64,000 bases of DNA from Cupriavidus oxalaticus (GTDB taxonomy: Bacteria > Pseudomonadota > Gammaproteobacteria > Burkholderiales > Burkholderiaceae). Every line of letters starts with the position of its first letter. Positions within the stretch are counted from its first letter, which is position 1. Shown piece after piece: positions 8,167 to 18,297 of the stretch. The notes under the pieces were generated by a model. That model was not told the origin of the DNA. It worked only from the letters and a program-made list of their open reading frames with translations, and did not search any database. The position numbers and the translations under genes are program-made. Location: contig NZ_CP038634.1 of assembly GCF_004768545.1 (NCBI RefSeq), positions 2,346,413-2,410,412 on the forward strand. Direction: 5' to 3'.

Positions 8167-10557
8167 TTGCACCTTTTGCGCTTTTCCACCGAAGCCTATC
8201 CGCACAACCGGCGCGGCGCCGCCTGGCGCGACGAACTCAGGGTCGCGCGCCTGCATTGCGAAAGCCTGTGCGCGGATCACACCCTGCACGGCACGATCCA
8301 GTCGCGGACAACGCCCGCGGGGGTCGAGCTGGCGTGCATCTCGTCGGTTCCACAGACCCTGAGCATTGCCGCGGGAGGCGGGCGCGGCATGATGCTGCTG
8401 ATGCTGGTCGAAGGTAACGCCACCCTCGCCGCGCCGGACCTGCGCGAGCCGCTGCGGCCGGGCCAGCTGGCATGCGTGCCGCAGCAGGACTCCCGCAAGC
8501 TGGTGCTGAGCACCGGCTTCCGTCTGATGGCGGTACACATCGGCCAGGCCTTGCTCGGCGCAAGGATCACGGCCCCGCTGCCGGGCGCCGCGCTGGTGCT
8601 TTCCGGTGATTCGGCCGAGCTGTTTGCCCGGCTGCTGCAATCGATGGCGCTCAGTTTCGATACGGTAGTGGCCGCCGAGGGCAAGGCGCTCCAGCCGTTC
8701 GAGAACACCATCATTTCGTGCCTGGGCGCGGTCCTTGCGGACAGCCGGGCAACGCCGCCCGCGGACATGACGCCATCGCGGTCCGCCATCTTTGCGCGCG
8801 TCTGCAGCCGCATCAACGCCCGCCTTTCGGAACCCGAGCTCAGCCTTGCCGCCATTGCCGCGGACGAGCGCCTGTCGGCCCGCTACCTGCAGAAGCTCTT
8901 CGAGAAATCGGGCAGCAGCTTTTCATCCTATCTGCGCACCAGCCGGCTTGACCGATGCCGGGCCGATCTGGCCAACGCGCAGTATGAAAAGCTCTCGATT
9001 GCCGATATCTGCTATCGCTGGGGCTTCAACGACCCGTCCTATTTCAGCCACGCGTTTCGCGAACAGTTCGGGATCTCGCCGCGCGCATACCGCGACCAGA
9101 TGGCGATCGCGCCCGCGCCCCGGCCACCGCAGAAAGTGTCGCGCGGACTTCCCGCGCACGCGAGGCTTGCGCCTGGCATGCGCGCAGCGCCGCCCGGTGA
9201 TGGCCCGGTTGGCGCGCAACAAGCAGCCCCGGCCGTGGTTTCCATTGCCCAGGCGCGCGCGCATGCCGCACGCCACGAAGGCCGGCACCACTGGCTGCAG
9301 GCGACGGACAAGACCGTGCATTGGGGTTACCTGAGCCATGAACTGCAGCCGGTACTGGAGGTACAGTCGGGCGACACGGTCACGATCGAGACGCTGACCC
9401 AGCACGCATCGGACGACCGCGAGCGCATGATCGAGGGGGATCCCGGCGCGGAAAGCGTCTTCCACTGGACCGCGGAGCAGAAGAACGTGAACCGGCGCGG
9501 CGCCGGGCCGATCGATGCGTCGGTCTATGGCCGTGGTGCCGGAGAAGGCTTCGGCGTCCATATCTGCACCGGCCCGGTCGCGGTTCGTGGCGCCATGCCC
9601 GGCGATGTCCTCGAGGTGCGCATCCTCGACGTACGTCCGCGGCGGTGCGCCAACCCGCGCTTTGCCGGCAAGGCCTTCGGCAGCAACGCTTCGACCTGGT
9701 GGGGGTTTCACTACCGCGACATGCTGACGGAACCGCGCGAGCGCGAGGTGGTCACCGTGTTCGAGATCGATTGCGAACGTGCCGACGGTTGCGCGCGCGC
9801 GGTCTATAGCTTTCGCTGGACGCCGCAGCGCGATCCCTTCGGCGTGCTGCATCCGACCATCGACTATCCCGGCGTGCCGGTCGACCATGCCACCATCAGC
9901 AAGAACTACGACGTGCTGCGCGACGTGGCCATACCGGTCCGGCCGCACTTCGGCGTCATCGCCGTGGCGCCGGCGCAGGACGGGCTGATCGATTCCATCC
10001 CGCCATCGAGCTTCGCCGGAAACCTGGACAACTGGCGGGTCACGCGGGGCGCTACCGTCTACCTCAGGGTTGGCGTTCCGGGCGCGTTACTGTCGATTGG
10101 CGATCCCCATGCCTCGCAGGGAGACTCGGAACTATGCGGAACGGCCATCGAATGCTCGCTCACCGGAGACTTCCAGCTGGTCCTGCACAAGAGCACCATG
10201 ATTGAACGCGGGGCTCCATTTGCCGACCTGAGCTACCCGTTGGTAGAGACCGCCGACGAGTGGATACTGCATGGCTTCAGTTCACCCAATCACCTGACCG
10301 AGCTGGGCAAGACGGCACAGAGCGATATCTACCTGAAATCCACGCTCGACGATGCCATGCGCGATGCCTTCCGCAAGGCGCGCCGCTTCCTGATGACGGT
10401 CAAGGGGCTGACCGAAGACGAGGCGGTCACCCTGATATCGGTCGCCGTCGATTTCGGGGTGACGCAGGTCGTCAATGGCAACTGGGGCATCCATGCCATC
10501 ATCAAGAAGTCGTTGTTTGCCGGCACACCTGCCGGGCGCGATTACGGCCAGGGATGA
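8167..10557 (+). CDS. AraC-type regulator fused to acetamidase/formamidase
   Basis: One open frame of 796 residues joins two families. Residues 1-205 resemble the N-terminal sensing domain of AraC-type activators; about 210-312 carry the double HTH (LSLAAIAADERLSARYLQKLFEKSG, shown in part: RYLQKLFEKSG, then YRWGFNDPSYFSHAFRE-QFGISPRAYR). A Pro/Ala-rich linker (about 313-370) leads to a full amidase domain (372-796) with GGNLDNWR-like AGNLDNWRVTRGATVYL, IGDPHASQGDSELCGTAIE and VAVDFGVTQVVNG. A TTG start at 8167 is preferred because GGGAGG lies 5 bases upstream; TTG at 8140 is an alternative. No internal start with a ribosome site precedes the amidase half, arguing against two genes. The protein could bind DNA and the amide at once, as an enzyme-sensor regulator of the amidase locus. 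Confidence 0.88.
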   Translation: MHLLRFSTEAYPHNRRGAAWRDELRVARLHCESLCADHTLHGTIQSRTTPAGVELACISSVPQTLSIAAGGGRGMMLLMLVEGNATLAAPDLREPLRPGQLACVPQQDSRKLVLSTGFRLMAVHIGQALLGARITAPLPGAALVLSGDSAELFARLLQSMALSFDTVVAAEGKALQPFENTIISCLGAVLADSRATPPADMTPSRSAIFARVCSRINARLSEPELSLAAIAADERLSARYLQKLFEKSGSSFSSYLRTSRLDRCRADLANAQYEKLSIADICYRWGFNDPSYFSHAFREQFGISPRAYRDQMAIAPAPRPPQKVSRGLPAHARLAPGMRAAPPGDGPVGAQQAAPAVVSIAQARAHAARHEGRHHWLQATDKTVHWGYLSHELQPVLEVQSGDTVTIETLTQHASDDRERMIEGDPGAESVFHWTAEQKNVNRRGAGPIDASVYGRGAGEGFGVHICTGPVAVRGAMPGDVLEVRILDVRPRRCANPRFAGKAFGSNASTWWGFHYRDMLTEPREREVVTVFEIDCERADGCARAVYSFRWTPQRDPFGVLHPTIDYPGVPVDHATISKNYDVLRDVAIPVRPHFGVIAVAPAQDGLIDSIPPSSFAGNLDNWRVTRGATVYLRVGVPGALLSIGDPHASQGDSELCGTAIECSLTGDFQLVLHKSTMIERGAPFADLSYPLVETADEWILHGFSSPNHLTELGKTAQSDIYLKSTLDDAMRDAFRKARRFLMTVKGLTEDEAVTLISVAVDFGVTQVVNGNWGIHAIIKKSLFAGTPAGRDYGQG

Positions 10558-10574
10558 GCCACGGCGAATCCTGT

Positions 10575-12020
10575 TCATGGCTTGCCGGTGGGCTTGTCTG
10601 CAGGTTTGTCGGCGAGCTTGTCCGCACGGGGCCGGATCAGCGTTTCGGGCCGCAACGCCTCGTCGAGCGCTTCGGCGGTCATCAGGCCCCGCGCCAGCAC
10701 CACTTCGCGGATGGTGGTGCCCTTGGCATGGGCCTCGGCGGCGACGGAGGTCGCGTTCTTGTAGCCGATCACGGGATTGAGCGCGGTCACCAGGGCGATC
10801 GAGCGCTCGATGGTTTCGCGCAAGCGTTCAGGGTTGGCGGTAATGCCGTCGACGCACTTCTGCGCCAGCGTCAGGCAGCCATTGGTCAGGTGCCGGAAGC
10901 TGCGTAGCAGGCTGGCGGCAATCACCGGCTCGAAGGCATTGAGCTGCAACTGGCCGGCCTCCGCGGCAAAGGTGATGGTGGTGTCGTTGCCGAACACCTC
11001 GAAGGCGATCTGGTTGACAACCTCCGGAATGACGGGATTGACCTTGCCGGGCATGATCGACGAGCCCGCCTGCATCGGCGGCAGGTTGATCTCGCCGAAG
11101 CCCGCGCGCGGTCCGCTCGACAGCAGCCGCAGGTCGTTGCAGGTCTTGGACAGCTTGACGGCAATGCGCTTGAGCACGCCGGAGATCTGCACGAAGGCGC
11201 CGCAATCCTGCGTGGCCTCCACCAGGTTGGGCGCGAGGCACAGGTCGATGCCCGTGATCCGCCGCAACGCGGCCAGGGCCTTCGGCGCGTAGTCGGGATG
11301 CGCGGTGATGCCGGTGCCGATCGCGGTGGCGCCCAGGTTGATTTCGCGGATCAGCAAAGCGGTTTCGCGCAGGCGCGCCATGTCTTCCTCGAGCATGACC
11401 GCGTAGGTGGAGAATTCCTGGCCGAGCGTCATCGGGACCGCATCCTGAAGCTGGGTGCGGCCAAGCTTGAGCAGGCCGGAGAACTCCGTCGCCTTGCGGT
11501 CGAACGCGGCGCGCAGGACTTCCATCGCTTCGAGCAGGTGCTCGATGGCGAAATACGTGGCAATGCGCAGCGCGGTTGGATAGACGTCGTTGGTGCTTTG
11601 CGCCATATTCACGTGCTCGTTCGGGTGCAGGAACTGGTATTCGCCCTTGCGGTGCCCCATGTGCTCGAGCGCGCGGTTGCAGATGACCTCGTTGGCATTC
11701 ATGTTCGTCGATGTGCCGGCGCCGCCCTGGATCGTGTCGACAATGAACTGGTCGTGCAGCTTGCCTTCGCGCACGTCATTGCAGGCGGCCAGGATGGCGT
11801 CGCGCAGCGTGGCGGGCAGCAGGGCGAGTTCGGCATTGGCCTCGGCGGCGGCCTGCTTGACGGAGGCCAGCGCAATGATCAGCTCCGGCCACGATGAGAT
11901 GGGGGTGCCGCTGATCTGGAAGTTCTCCCAGGCCCTGAGGGTGTGGACGCCGTAGTAGGCATCGGCAGGCACCTGGCGTTCGCCAAGCAGGTCGGCTTCG
12001 GTGCGATGGGTATTGGTCAT
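10575..12020 (-). CDS. aspA: Aspartate ammonia-lyase
   Basis: Aspartase of 481 residues, a cytoplasmic homotetramer of the fumarase/aspartase superfamily that converts L-aspartate to fumarate and ammonia. The signature loop GSSIMPGKVNP is intact, as are TSTNMNANEVI and the N-terminal YYGVHTLRAWENF. The ATG at 12020 fits the family start, although no clear ribosome site is seen; the open frame extends to 12113. The C-terminus ends in a short Lys/Asp/Pro repeat (KLADKPADKPTGKP) not usual in the family. It is convergent with the AraC-amidase gene and lies 31 bases after the metallo-hydrolase gene on the same strand. Ammonia is a shared product with the amidases. Confidence 0.93.
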   Translation of the reverse strand: MTNTHRTEADLLGERQVPADAYYGVHTLRAWENFQISGTPISSWPELIIALASVKQAAAEANAELALLPATLRDAILAACNDVREGKLHDQFIVDTIQGGAGTSTNMNANEVICNRALEHMGHRKGEYQFLHPNEHVNMAQSTNDVYPTALRIATYFAIEHLLEAMEVLRAAFDRKATEFSGLLKLGRTQLQDAVPMTLGQEFSTYAVMLEEDMARLRETALLIREINLGATAIGTGITAHPDYAPKALAALRRITGIDLCLAPNLVEATQDCGAFVQISGVLKRIAVKLSKTCNDLRLLSSGPRAGFGEINLPPMQAGSSIMPGKVNPVIPEVVNQIAFEVFGNDTTITFAAEAGQLQLNAFEPVIAASLLRSFRHLTNGCLTLAQKCVDGITANPERLRETIERSIALVTALNPVIGYKNATSVAAEAHAKGTTIREVVLARGLMTAEALDEALRPETLIRPRADKLADKPADKPTGKP

Positions 12021-12051
12021 GACGCGATTCGATAAGGGTTGATGCGGCTGC

Positions 12052-13068
12052 TCAACGTCGCAGGTGCTCCCGGGCCGCCTGCACTTCACTGGCCATCTCC
12101 TCCGCACGGCCACGGTAACGCGGCGAGAAATGGAACGGCGTCACCGCGCGGGCGCCAATGCATGACGCGATCCGGCCAGCCTGGGCGGCGGTCAGGTGGT
12201 TCTTGCGCAGGGCGTGGGCGCGATCCGCTTCCAGGAACACGCTCTCGATAAAGAGATGGTCGACGCCCTGCATCAGGTTCGACAGCGCCTGCATGTTGTC
12301 GCTGGTATCGCGCAGGTCGGTCGCATAGCCGATGCGCTGGCCAGGCGTGGCGTCAAGGATCAGGCGGCTTAGTTCGCCGACCGTTCGCGTTACCGCATGG
12401 TCGCCGCCGCTGTCGCGCCATTGCACGGGAATCGGCGTGTCGACGGGGGCACCGGTCAGGACCGCATGCTTAAGCTCGCGCAGCCACGCGCCTTTTGTCA
12501 TGCCCGATGCGCCAAGGCGCTCCTTGTCGACGCCGAGCCGGACCTTTTCTTCGACGATGTAGGACAGGCAGGGAATGCCGTGGTCGACAAAGCAGGCGCG
12601 CACTCGGAATGTTGTCTCGTCATGCACGATATCGCCGCATTGCTCAGTCGTCGCGACTGCCACACTGGCAAAGCGGTCCCGGCTTGAAAACCGCGCGCTG
12701 CGGATGTGGCCATCCAGTGCAAGCTCGAACGCCTCAACGACCAACTCCAGGTCATAGCGGTGCACGACATTCCAGGTATAGGCACGCAGCTTATGCCCGA
12801 CTTGCGCCACGAACCCGGGCCCGCCGTACAGCGCGATGGACGGCTTGCGCCCGAGCAGTACGCGCAGCAGGTGGTCGAAGCCGGAAAAGTGATCCATATG
12901 GGTATGCGTGACGAACACATGCGACACGCGCATCAGATTGCGCGGCATCAGCGCCGTGATGTCGCCCAGGTCGAAGAGCAAGGCGCGCCGTTCGTCGAGA
13001 AAGTCGACGAACAGGACGGGGTCGCCGAAGACGTCATTGACGAGGCGGGCTTGCAGCAGGGGACGCAT
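12052..13068 (-). CDS. MBL-fold metallo-hydrolase (RNase Z-like)
   Basis: Metallo-beta-lactamase-fold protein of about 338 residues. The zinc motif is THTHMDHFSGFDHLL, and later DHG, and GYATDLRDTSDN and HLTAAQAGRIA / VTPFHFSPRY follow the RNase Z pattern. RNase Z trims tRNA 3' ends; this divergent member may act on other substrates. The ATG at 13068 was taken as start; an upstream in-frame TTG at 13101 is possible and neither has a good ribosome site. The aspartase gene follows 31 bases downstream, so the two may be co-transcribed. Confidence 0.85.
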   Translation of the reverse strand: MRPLLQARLVNDVFGDPVLFVDFLDERRALLFDLGDITALMPRNLMRVSHVFVTHTHMDHFSGFDHLLRVLLGRKPSIALYGGPGFVAQVGHKLRAYTWNVVHRYDLELVVEAFELALDGHIRSARFSSRDRFASVAVATTEQCGDIVHDETTFRVRACFVDHGIPCLSYIVEEKVRLGVDKERLGASGMTKGAWLRELKHAVLTGAPVDTPIPVQWRDSGGDHAVTRTVGELSRLILDATPGQRIGYATDLRDTSDNMQALSNLMQGVDHLFIESVFLEADRAHALRKNHLTAAQAGRIASCIGARAVTPFHFSPRYRGRAEEMASEVQAAREHLRR

Positions 13069-13406
13069 GGTCACACGCGCGGGGGAAATCAGGAGAGGCA
13101 AGGTGCCTGTGCGGGCACATAGGCCGATTACCGGGCCCTTGTATCAGAATAGGACGCTCCGGTTTGCGGCGCTTCCACCGAATCCCTGTCTCCGACAGGT
13201 GGCCTTTTTTTCGCGTGCGCCGGGCGATTTCGCGGGGTTCTCATCCCTCACCGGCAGTGATGGAAGGCATCACCAAAGATGTTTTACGTGAGCGGTCCGG
13301 CCACCTGATTTAGGCATACCCAACCTTATCGGCATCCCTGCTGCAGATCAAGACATCACGCCGGCCGGCCCGCTGCATCGCTGACACGGCGGCCGGCACG
13401 GCGATG
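13069..13406. other. Intergenic region with an orphan plus-strand terminator
   Basis: No gene is credible here. CCTGTC (13185-13190) and GACAGG (13194-13199) form a hairpin followed, after TGGCC, by seven Ts (13205-13211), as in a plus-strand intrinsic terminator. Both flanking genes run on the minus strand, so no coding transcript obviously ends here. Confidence 0.35.
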
Positions 13407-14525
13407 CTAGGCGGCCACGTGTTGCAGGGAGGCCAGGCGCGCAATCGCGTCCCGCAGTTCCGACTGCAGCCGTCCGACCAGTTCGGCCGCGGGCAGCGCT
13501 CGCGCCAGCGGCACCGCCTGTCCCGCCCACTGGGCCGCATAGTCGGCGCTTCCCGTGGCCTTGGCGGCAGCGTGGAGCGCCTTGCCGGCGTCATACGTGG
13601 TGGGGTAGTCGGGGATGGCGGGCGCGTCCGGATGCTCGCCCAGTGCCGTGAGGCGGTTCGCAAAGCCCCGGGCGGCGCGGCCGGAGATGGCGCGCGTGAG
13701 CGTGGTGGGGCGCTTGCTGTCCGCCGCGAGGGCGCTGCGATAGGCGGCGTCGACCGCCGTCTCGGGGCAGGCGATGAATGCGGTGCCAAGCTGCGCCGCT
13801 TGCGCGCCGAGCGCCAATACCGCGGCAATGCCCGCGCCATCCATGATGCCGCCGGCTGCGATCACCGGCAGGCTCGTCTTCTGCACCAGGACACGCACCA
13901 GCGCCAGCGTGCCGAGGCCCTCGTCGTAGGCGGCCGGATCGAACACGCCACGATGGCCGCCCGCTTCGATGCCCTGCGCGACAATGGCGTCGATGCCCGC
14001 CGCTTCGATCTGGCGCGCCTCTTGCAACGAGGTCGCGCTGGCCAGCAGCACGATGCCCGCGCTGCGCAGGGCATCGATCTTCTGCTGCGCGGGAAGGCCG
14101 AAATGAAAGCTCACGACTGCGGGTTTCTCTTCCAGCAGCATGCGCAGCATGTCCTCGTCTTCGACGAAGCTCTTGTAGATTTCGCGCAGCGTGGCGGGGG
14201 CCGTGCCGCCGTGCTTCAGGAAGTGCGGGGTGAGATAGTCCAGCCAGGTCTTTTCGCGCGCGGGATCGGGCTGGGCCGGCGCATGGCAGAACAGGTTGAC
14301 ATTGAACGGCTTGCCGGTCAGTGCCCGGGTCTCGCGGATCGCCTTGCGCGCGCCCTCGGCGTCCATGGCACCGACGCCGAGCGAACCAAGGCCGCCGGCC
14401 TCGGACACGGCAGCCGCCAGCGCGGGCGTGCCGACGCCTGCCATCGGCGCCTGGATGATCGGCGTGGAAATATGCAGGCGCGCAAGCAGGCCGCGGCCGT
14501 TGTCCAGGGGCTTCGATGTTTCCAT
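13407..14525 (-). CDS. Nitronate monooxygenase (NMO/2-nitropropane dioxygenase family)
   Basis: FMN-dependent TIM-barrel protein of 372 residues. Nitronate monooxygenases oxidise alkyl nitronates such as propionate-3-nitronate to carbonyls and nitrite. The family blocks are present: [45 protein letters not shown] with its His, and [10 protein letters not shown], the phosphate-binding loop. The length fits bacterial class I enzymes. It lies alone on the minus strand downstream of the sigma-54 activator gene, with 228 bases between them that show no other gene. Its role may be detoxification; enoyl-reductase-like relatives exist, so the exact substrate is open. Confidence 0.9.
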   Translation of the reverse strand: METSKPLDNGRGLLARLHISTPIIQAPMAGVGTPALAAAVSEAGGLGSLGVGAMDAEGARKAIRETRALTGKPFNVNLFCHAPAQPDPAREKTWLDYLTPHFLKHGGTAPATLREIYKSFVEDEDMLRMLLEEKPAVVSFHFGLPAQQKIDALRSAGIVLLASATSLQEARQIEAAGIDAIVAQGIEAGGHRGVFDPAAYDEGLGTLALVRVLVQKTSLPVIAAGGIMDGAGIAAVLALGAQAAQLGTAFIACPETAVDAAYRSALAADSKRPTTLTRAISGRAARGFANRLTALGEHPDAPAIPDYPTTYDAGKALHAAAKATGSADYAAQWAGQAVPLARALPAAELVGRLQSELRDAIARLASLQHVAA

Positions 14526-14753
14526 GTGCAGTTCCTATGTTGAATCGCCCGGCGCCTAAACGCTCCGGGCAGAAAGCGGTTGCAGCCCGCAATGGCGCGC
14601 AAGCGGGCGCTGGTCAGTCATGGCGCAGTTCGCGCACGAAGGCCTCGTATGCGACGGGCTCATGAATGCAGGCGCTGGTCAGGCCCGGTCGCGATCGGTC
14701 GACGCACATTCTATCGACATCGGCGACGGTGCCGATAGGGCGGTGGCGCGCGC

Positions 14754-16517
<1,764 letters not shown>

Positions 16518-16545
16518 TTGATGTCTCCATGCGTGCCTCTAATGC

Positions 16546-16561
16546 GGACACGTTTGTGTAC
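16546..16561. promoter_or_regulatory. Candidate upstream activator site for the sigma-54 regulator
   Basis: GGACAC (16546-16551) and GTGTAC (16556-16561) form a near-perfect dyad with a 4-base gap. A second related dyad, GGACAC-N5-GTCTCC (16512-16528), overlaps the regulator start codon, and a further GGACA half-site follows at about 16570. The sites lie 75-120 bases before the -24/-12 promoter, a normal enhancer distance. Confidence 0.5.
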
Positions 16562-16633
16562 TCATAGTGGACATCCTAACGGCGGCCGGGCATTTGTTCA
16601 ATGAAATCAACGCGTAATCGAGCGCCCTGTGGC

Positions 16634-16649
16634 TGGCACGGCTCCTGCG
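16634..16649 (+). promoter_or_regulatory. Sigma-54 (-24/-12) promoter of the carboxylase operon
   Basis: TGGCACGGCTCCTGCG matches the RpoN consensus TGGCACG-N4-TTGC at nearly every position, with GG and GC at the required 10-base spacing. It lies 47 bases before the GTG start of the carboxyltransferase gene and is divergent from the enhancer-binding protein gene. Confidence 0.8.
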
Positions 16650-16695
16650 GAAGTGTTGGCGACACATGTGCCGCGCAAAGACACAGGAGAGGACA

Positions 16696-18246
16696 GTGAG
16701 CTGGCAGCCCGAAATCGATGAACTGGCCTACCGCCGGCGGCTTGCCGCCCGGATGGGCGGCGAAGGCAAGGTGGAACGCCACAAGGCGGCCGGCAAGCTG
16801 ACGGTGCGCGAGCGTATCGATGCCCTGGCCGATCCCGGCTCGTTCCGCGAGGTCGGGGGCCTGACCGGCAGCGGCCGCTATGACAGCAACGGGCGGCTGG
16901 TGGACCTGGTTCCCTCGAACCTGGTGATGGGCCGCGCGCAGGTCGGCGGCCGGCCGGCGGTGCTGGTGGGCGACGACTTCACCGTGCGCGGCGGCGCCAA
17001 CGAAGGCGCAGTGGGCGACAAGCTGATCCACGCCGAAAAGATGGCGCACGACCTGCGGCTGCCGATGATCCGGCTGGTCGACGGCACCGGCGGCGGCGGT
17101 TCGGTGCGCAATATCGAGATCAAGGGCCATACCCTCATCCCCACCATGAAGGTCTGGCAGCACGTGGTGGAGAACATGTCCGTGGTGCCGGTGGTGTCGC
17201 TGGCATTGGGATCCGTGGCGGGCATGGGCGCGGCCCGCGTGGCCGCCAGCCATTATTCGGTGATGGTCAGGGAAACCTCGCAACTGTTCAACGAGGGCCC
17301 GCCGTCGGTGGTGGCCCGCGTGGGCGAGGAACTGAGCAAGAACGAGCTGGGCGGCAGCCAGATCCACACCCGCAACGGCGTGGTGGACGACGAGGTCGGC
17401 AGCGAGCAGGAAGCCTTCGCGTGCGCGCGCCGGTTCCTGTCGTATCTGCCGCCTTCCGTTTTCGAGCTGCCGCCGCGGAGCGAGCCCGACGACGACCCGG
17501 CGCGCCGCGACGAATGGCTGCTGTCGGCAATCCCGCGGGATAACCGGGCGGACTACAGCATCCGGCCCATCGTGCAGGCGCTGGTGGACGCCGATTCCTT
17601 CTTCGAGATCGGCATGCACTGGGGCTGCGCCGTCATCACCGCGCTGGCACGGCTGGATGGCTGGCCGGTGGCGGTGATCGCCAGCGACCCGTCCTTCCAT
17701 GGCGGCAGCTGGGACAGCGCCAGCGCCGAGAAATTCACGCGCTTCGTCGACATGGCGCAGGCCTTCCACCTGCCGGTGGTCAACCTGGTCGATACGGCCG
17801 GGTTCCAGGTCGGCCTCGAGGCCGAAAAGGCGGGAATCATGCGCTACGGCGTGCGCGCGCTGTCGGCGCTCTACCAGGCCACGGTGCCGTGGTGCTCGGT
17901 GATCCTGCGCCGTGCCTACGGCGTGTCGGCAGCCGGCCACCAGCACATGGGGCGCTTCAATTTCCGCTACGCGTGGCCCTCCGCCAACTGGGGCGCATTG
18001 CCGATCGAAGGCGGCCTCGACGTTGCCTACAAGGCCGAGATCGAAGGCGCCGACGATCCGGTGCAGAAGCGCGCCGAGATCGAGCTGCGCGTGCGCAGCC
18101 TGACGTCGCCGTTCCGCAGCGCGGAAGCGTTCGTCATCGAGGACATCATCGACCCGCGCGAGACCCGCACGCTGCTGTGCGAGTTCGCCAACCTGGCGGC
18201 GCCGCTGCGCGAAGCCGGCATCAGCCGGTTCGGCATCCGGCCCTGA
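16696..18246 (+). CDS. Acyl-CoA carboxylase carboxyltransferase (beta) subunit
   Basis: A 516-residue carboxyltransferase of the propionyl/methylcrotonyl-CoA carboxylase beta type, which transfers CO2 from carboxybiotin to an acyl-CoA. Both crotonase-fold halves are seen: an N-terminal KLTVRERIDAL and DGTGGGGSVRN, and a C-terminal region with PSFHGGSWDSASAEKFTRFVD and NLVDTAGFQVGLEAEKAGIMR. The start is GTG at 16696, just after ACAGGAGAGG; an ATG at 16666 lacks such a site. It is the first gene behind the sigma-54 promoter. The next gene already encodes its own carboxyltransferase domain, so this is an extra CT subunit rather than the only one. Confidence 0.9.
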   Translation: MSWQPEIDELAYRRRLAARMGGEGKVERHKAAGKLTVRERIDALADPGSFREVGGLTGSGRYDSNGRLVDLVPSNLVMGRAQVGGRPAVLVGDDFTVRGGANEGAVGDKLIHAEKMAHDLRLPMIRLVDGTGGGGSVRNIEIKGHTLIPTMKVWQHVVENMSVVPVVSLALGSVAGMGAARVAASHYSVMVRETSQLFNEGPPSVVARVGEELSKNELGGSQIHTRNGVVDDEVGSEQEAFACARRFLSYLPPSVFELPPRSEPDDDPARRDEWLLSAIPRDNRADYSIRPIVQALVDADSFFEIGMHWGCAVITALARLDGWPVAVIASDPSFHGGSWDSASAEKFTRFVDMAQAFHLPVVNLVDTAGFQVGLEAEKAGIMRYGVRALSALYQATVPWCSVILRRAYGVSAAGHQHMGRFNFRYAWPSANWGALPIEGGLDVAYKAEIEGADDPVQKRAEIELRVRSLTSPFRSAEAFVIEDIIDPRETRTLLCEFANLAAPLREAGISRFGIRP

Positions 18247-18297
18247 GCGGCCAGGCACCCACGGCACAGACATCGAAATACAAACGAGGAGACTGCA

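Noticed and set aside
9090..9290. Possible frameshift creating an artificial AraC-amidase fusion
   Set aside because: The frame stays open with normal third-position GC through the linker, both domains are complete and in the same frame, and no ribosome site precedes an internal start. A read-level check is still suggested in the finding.
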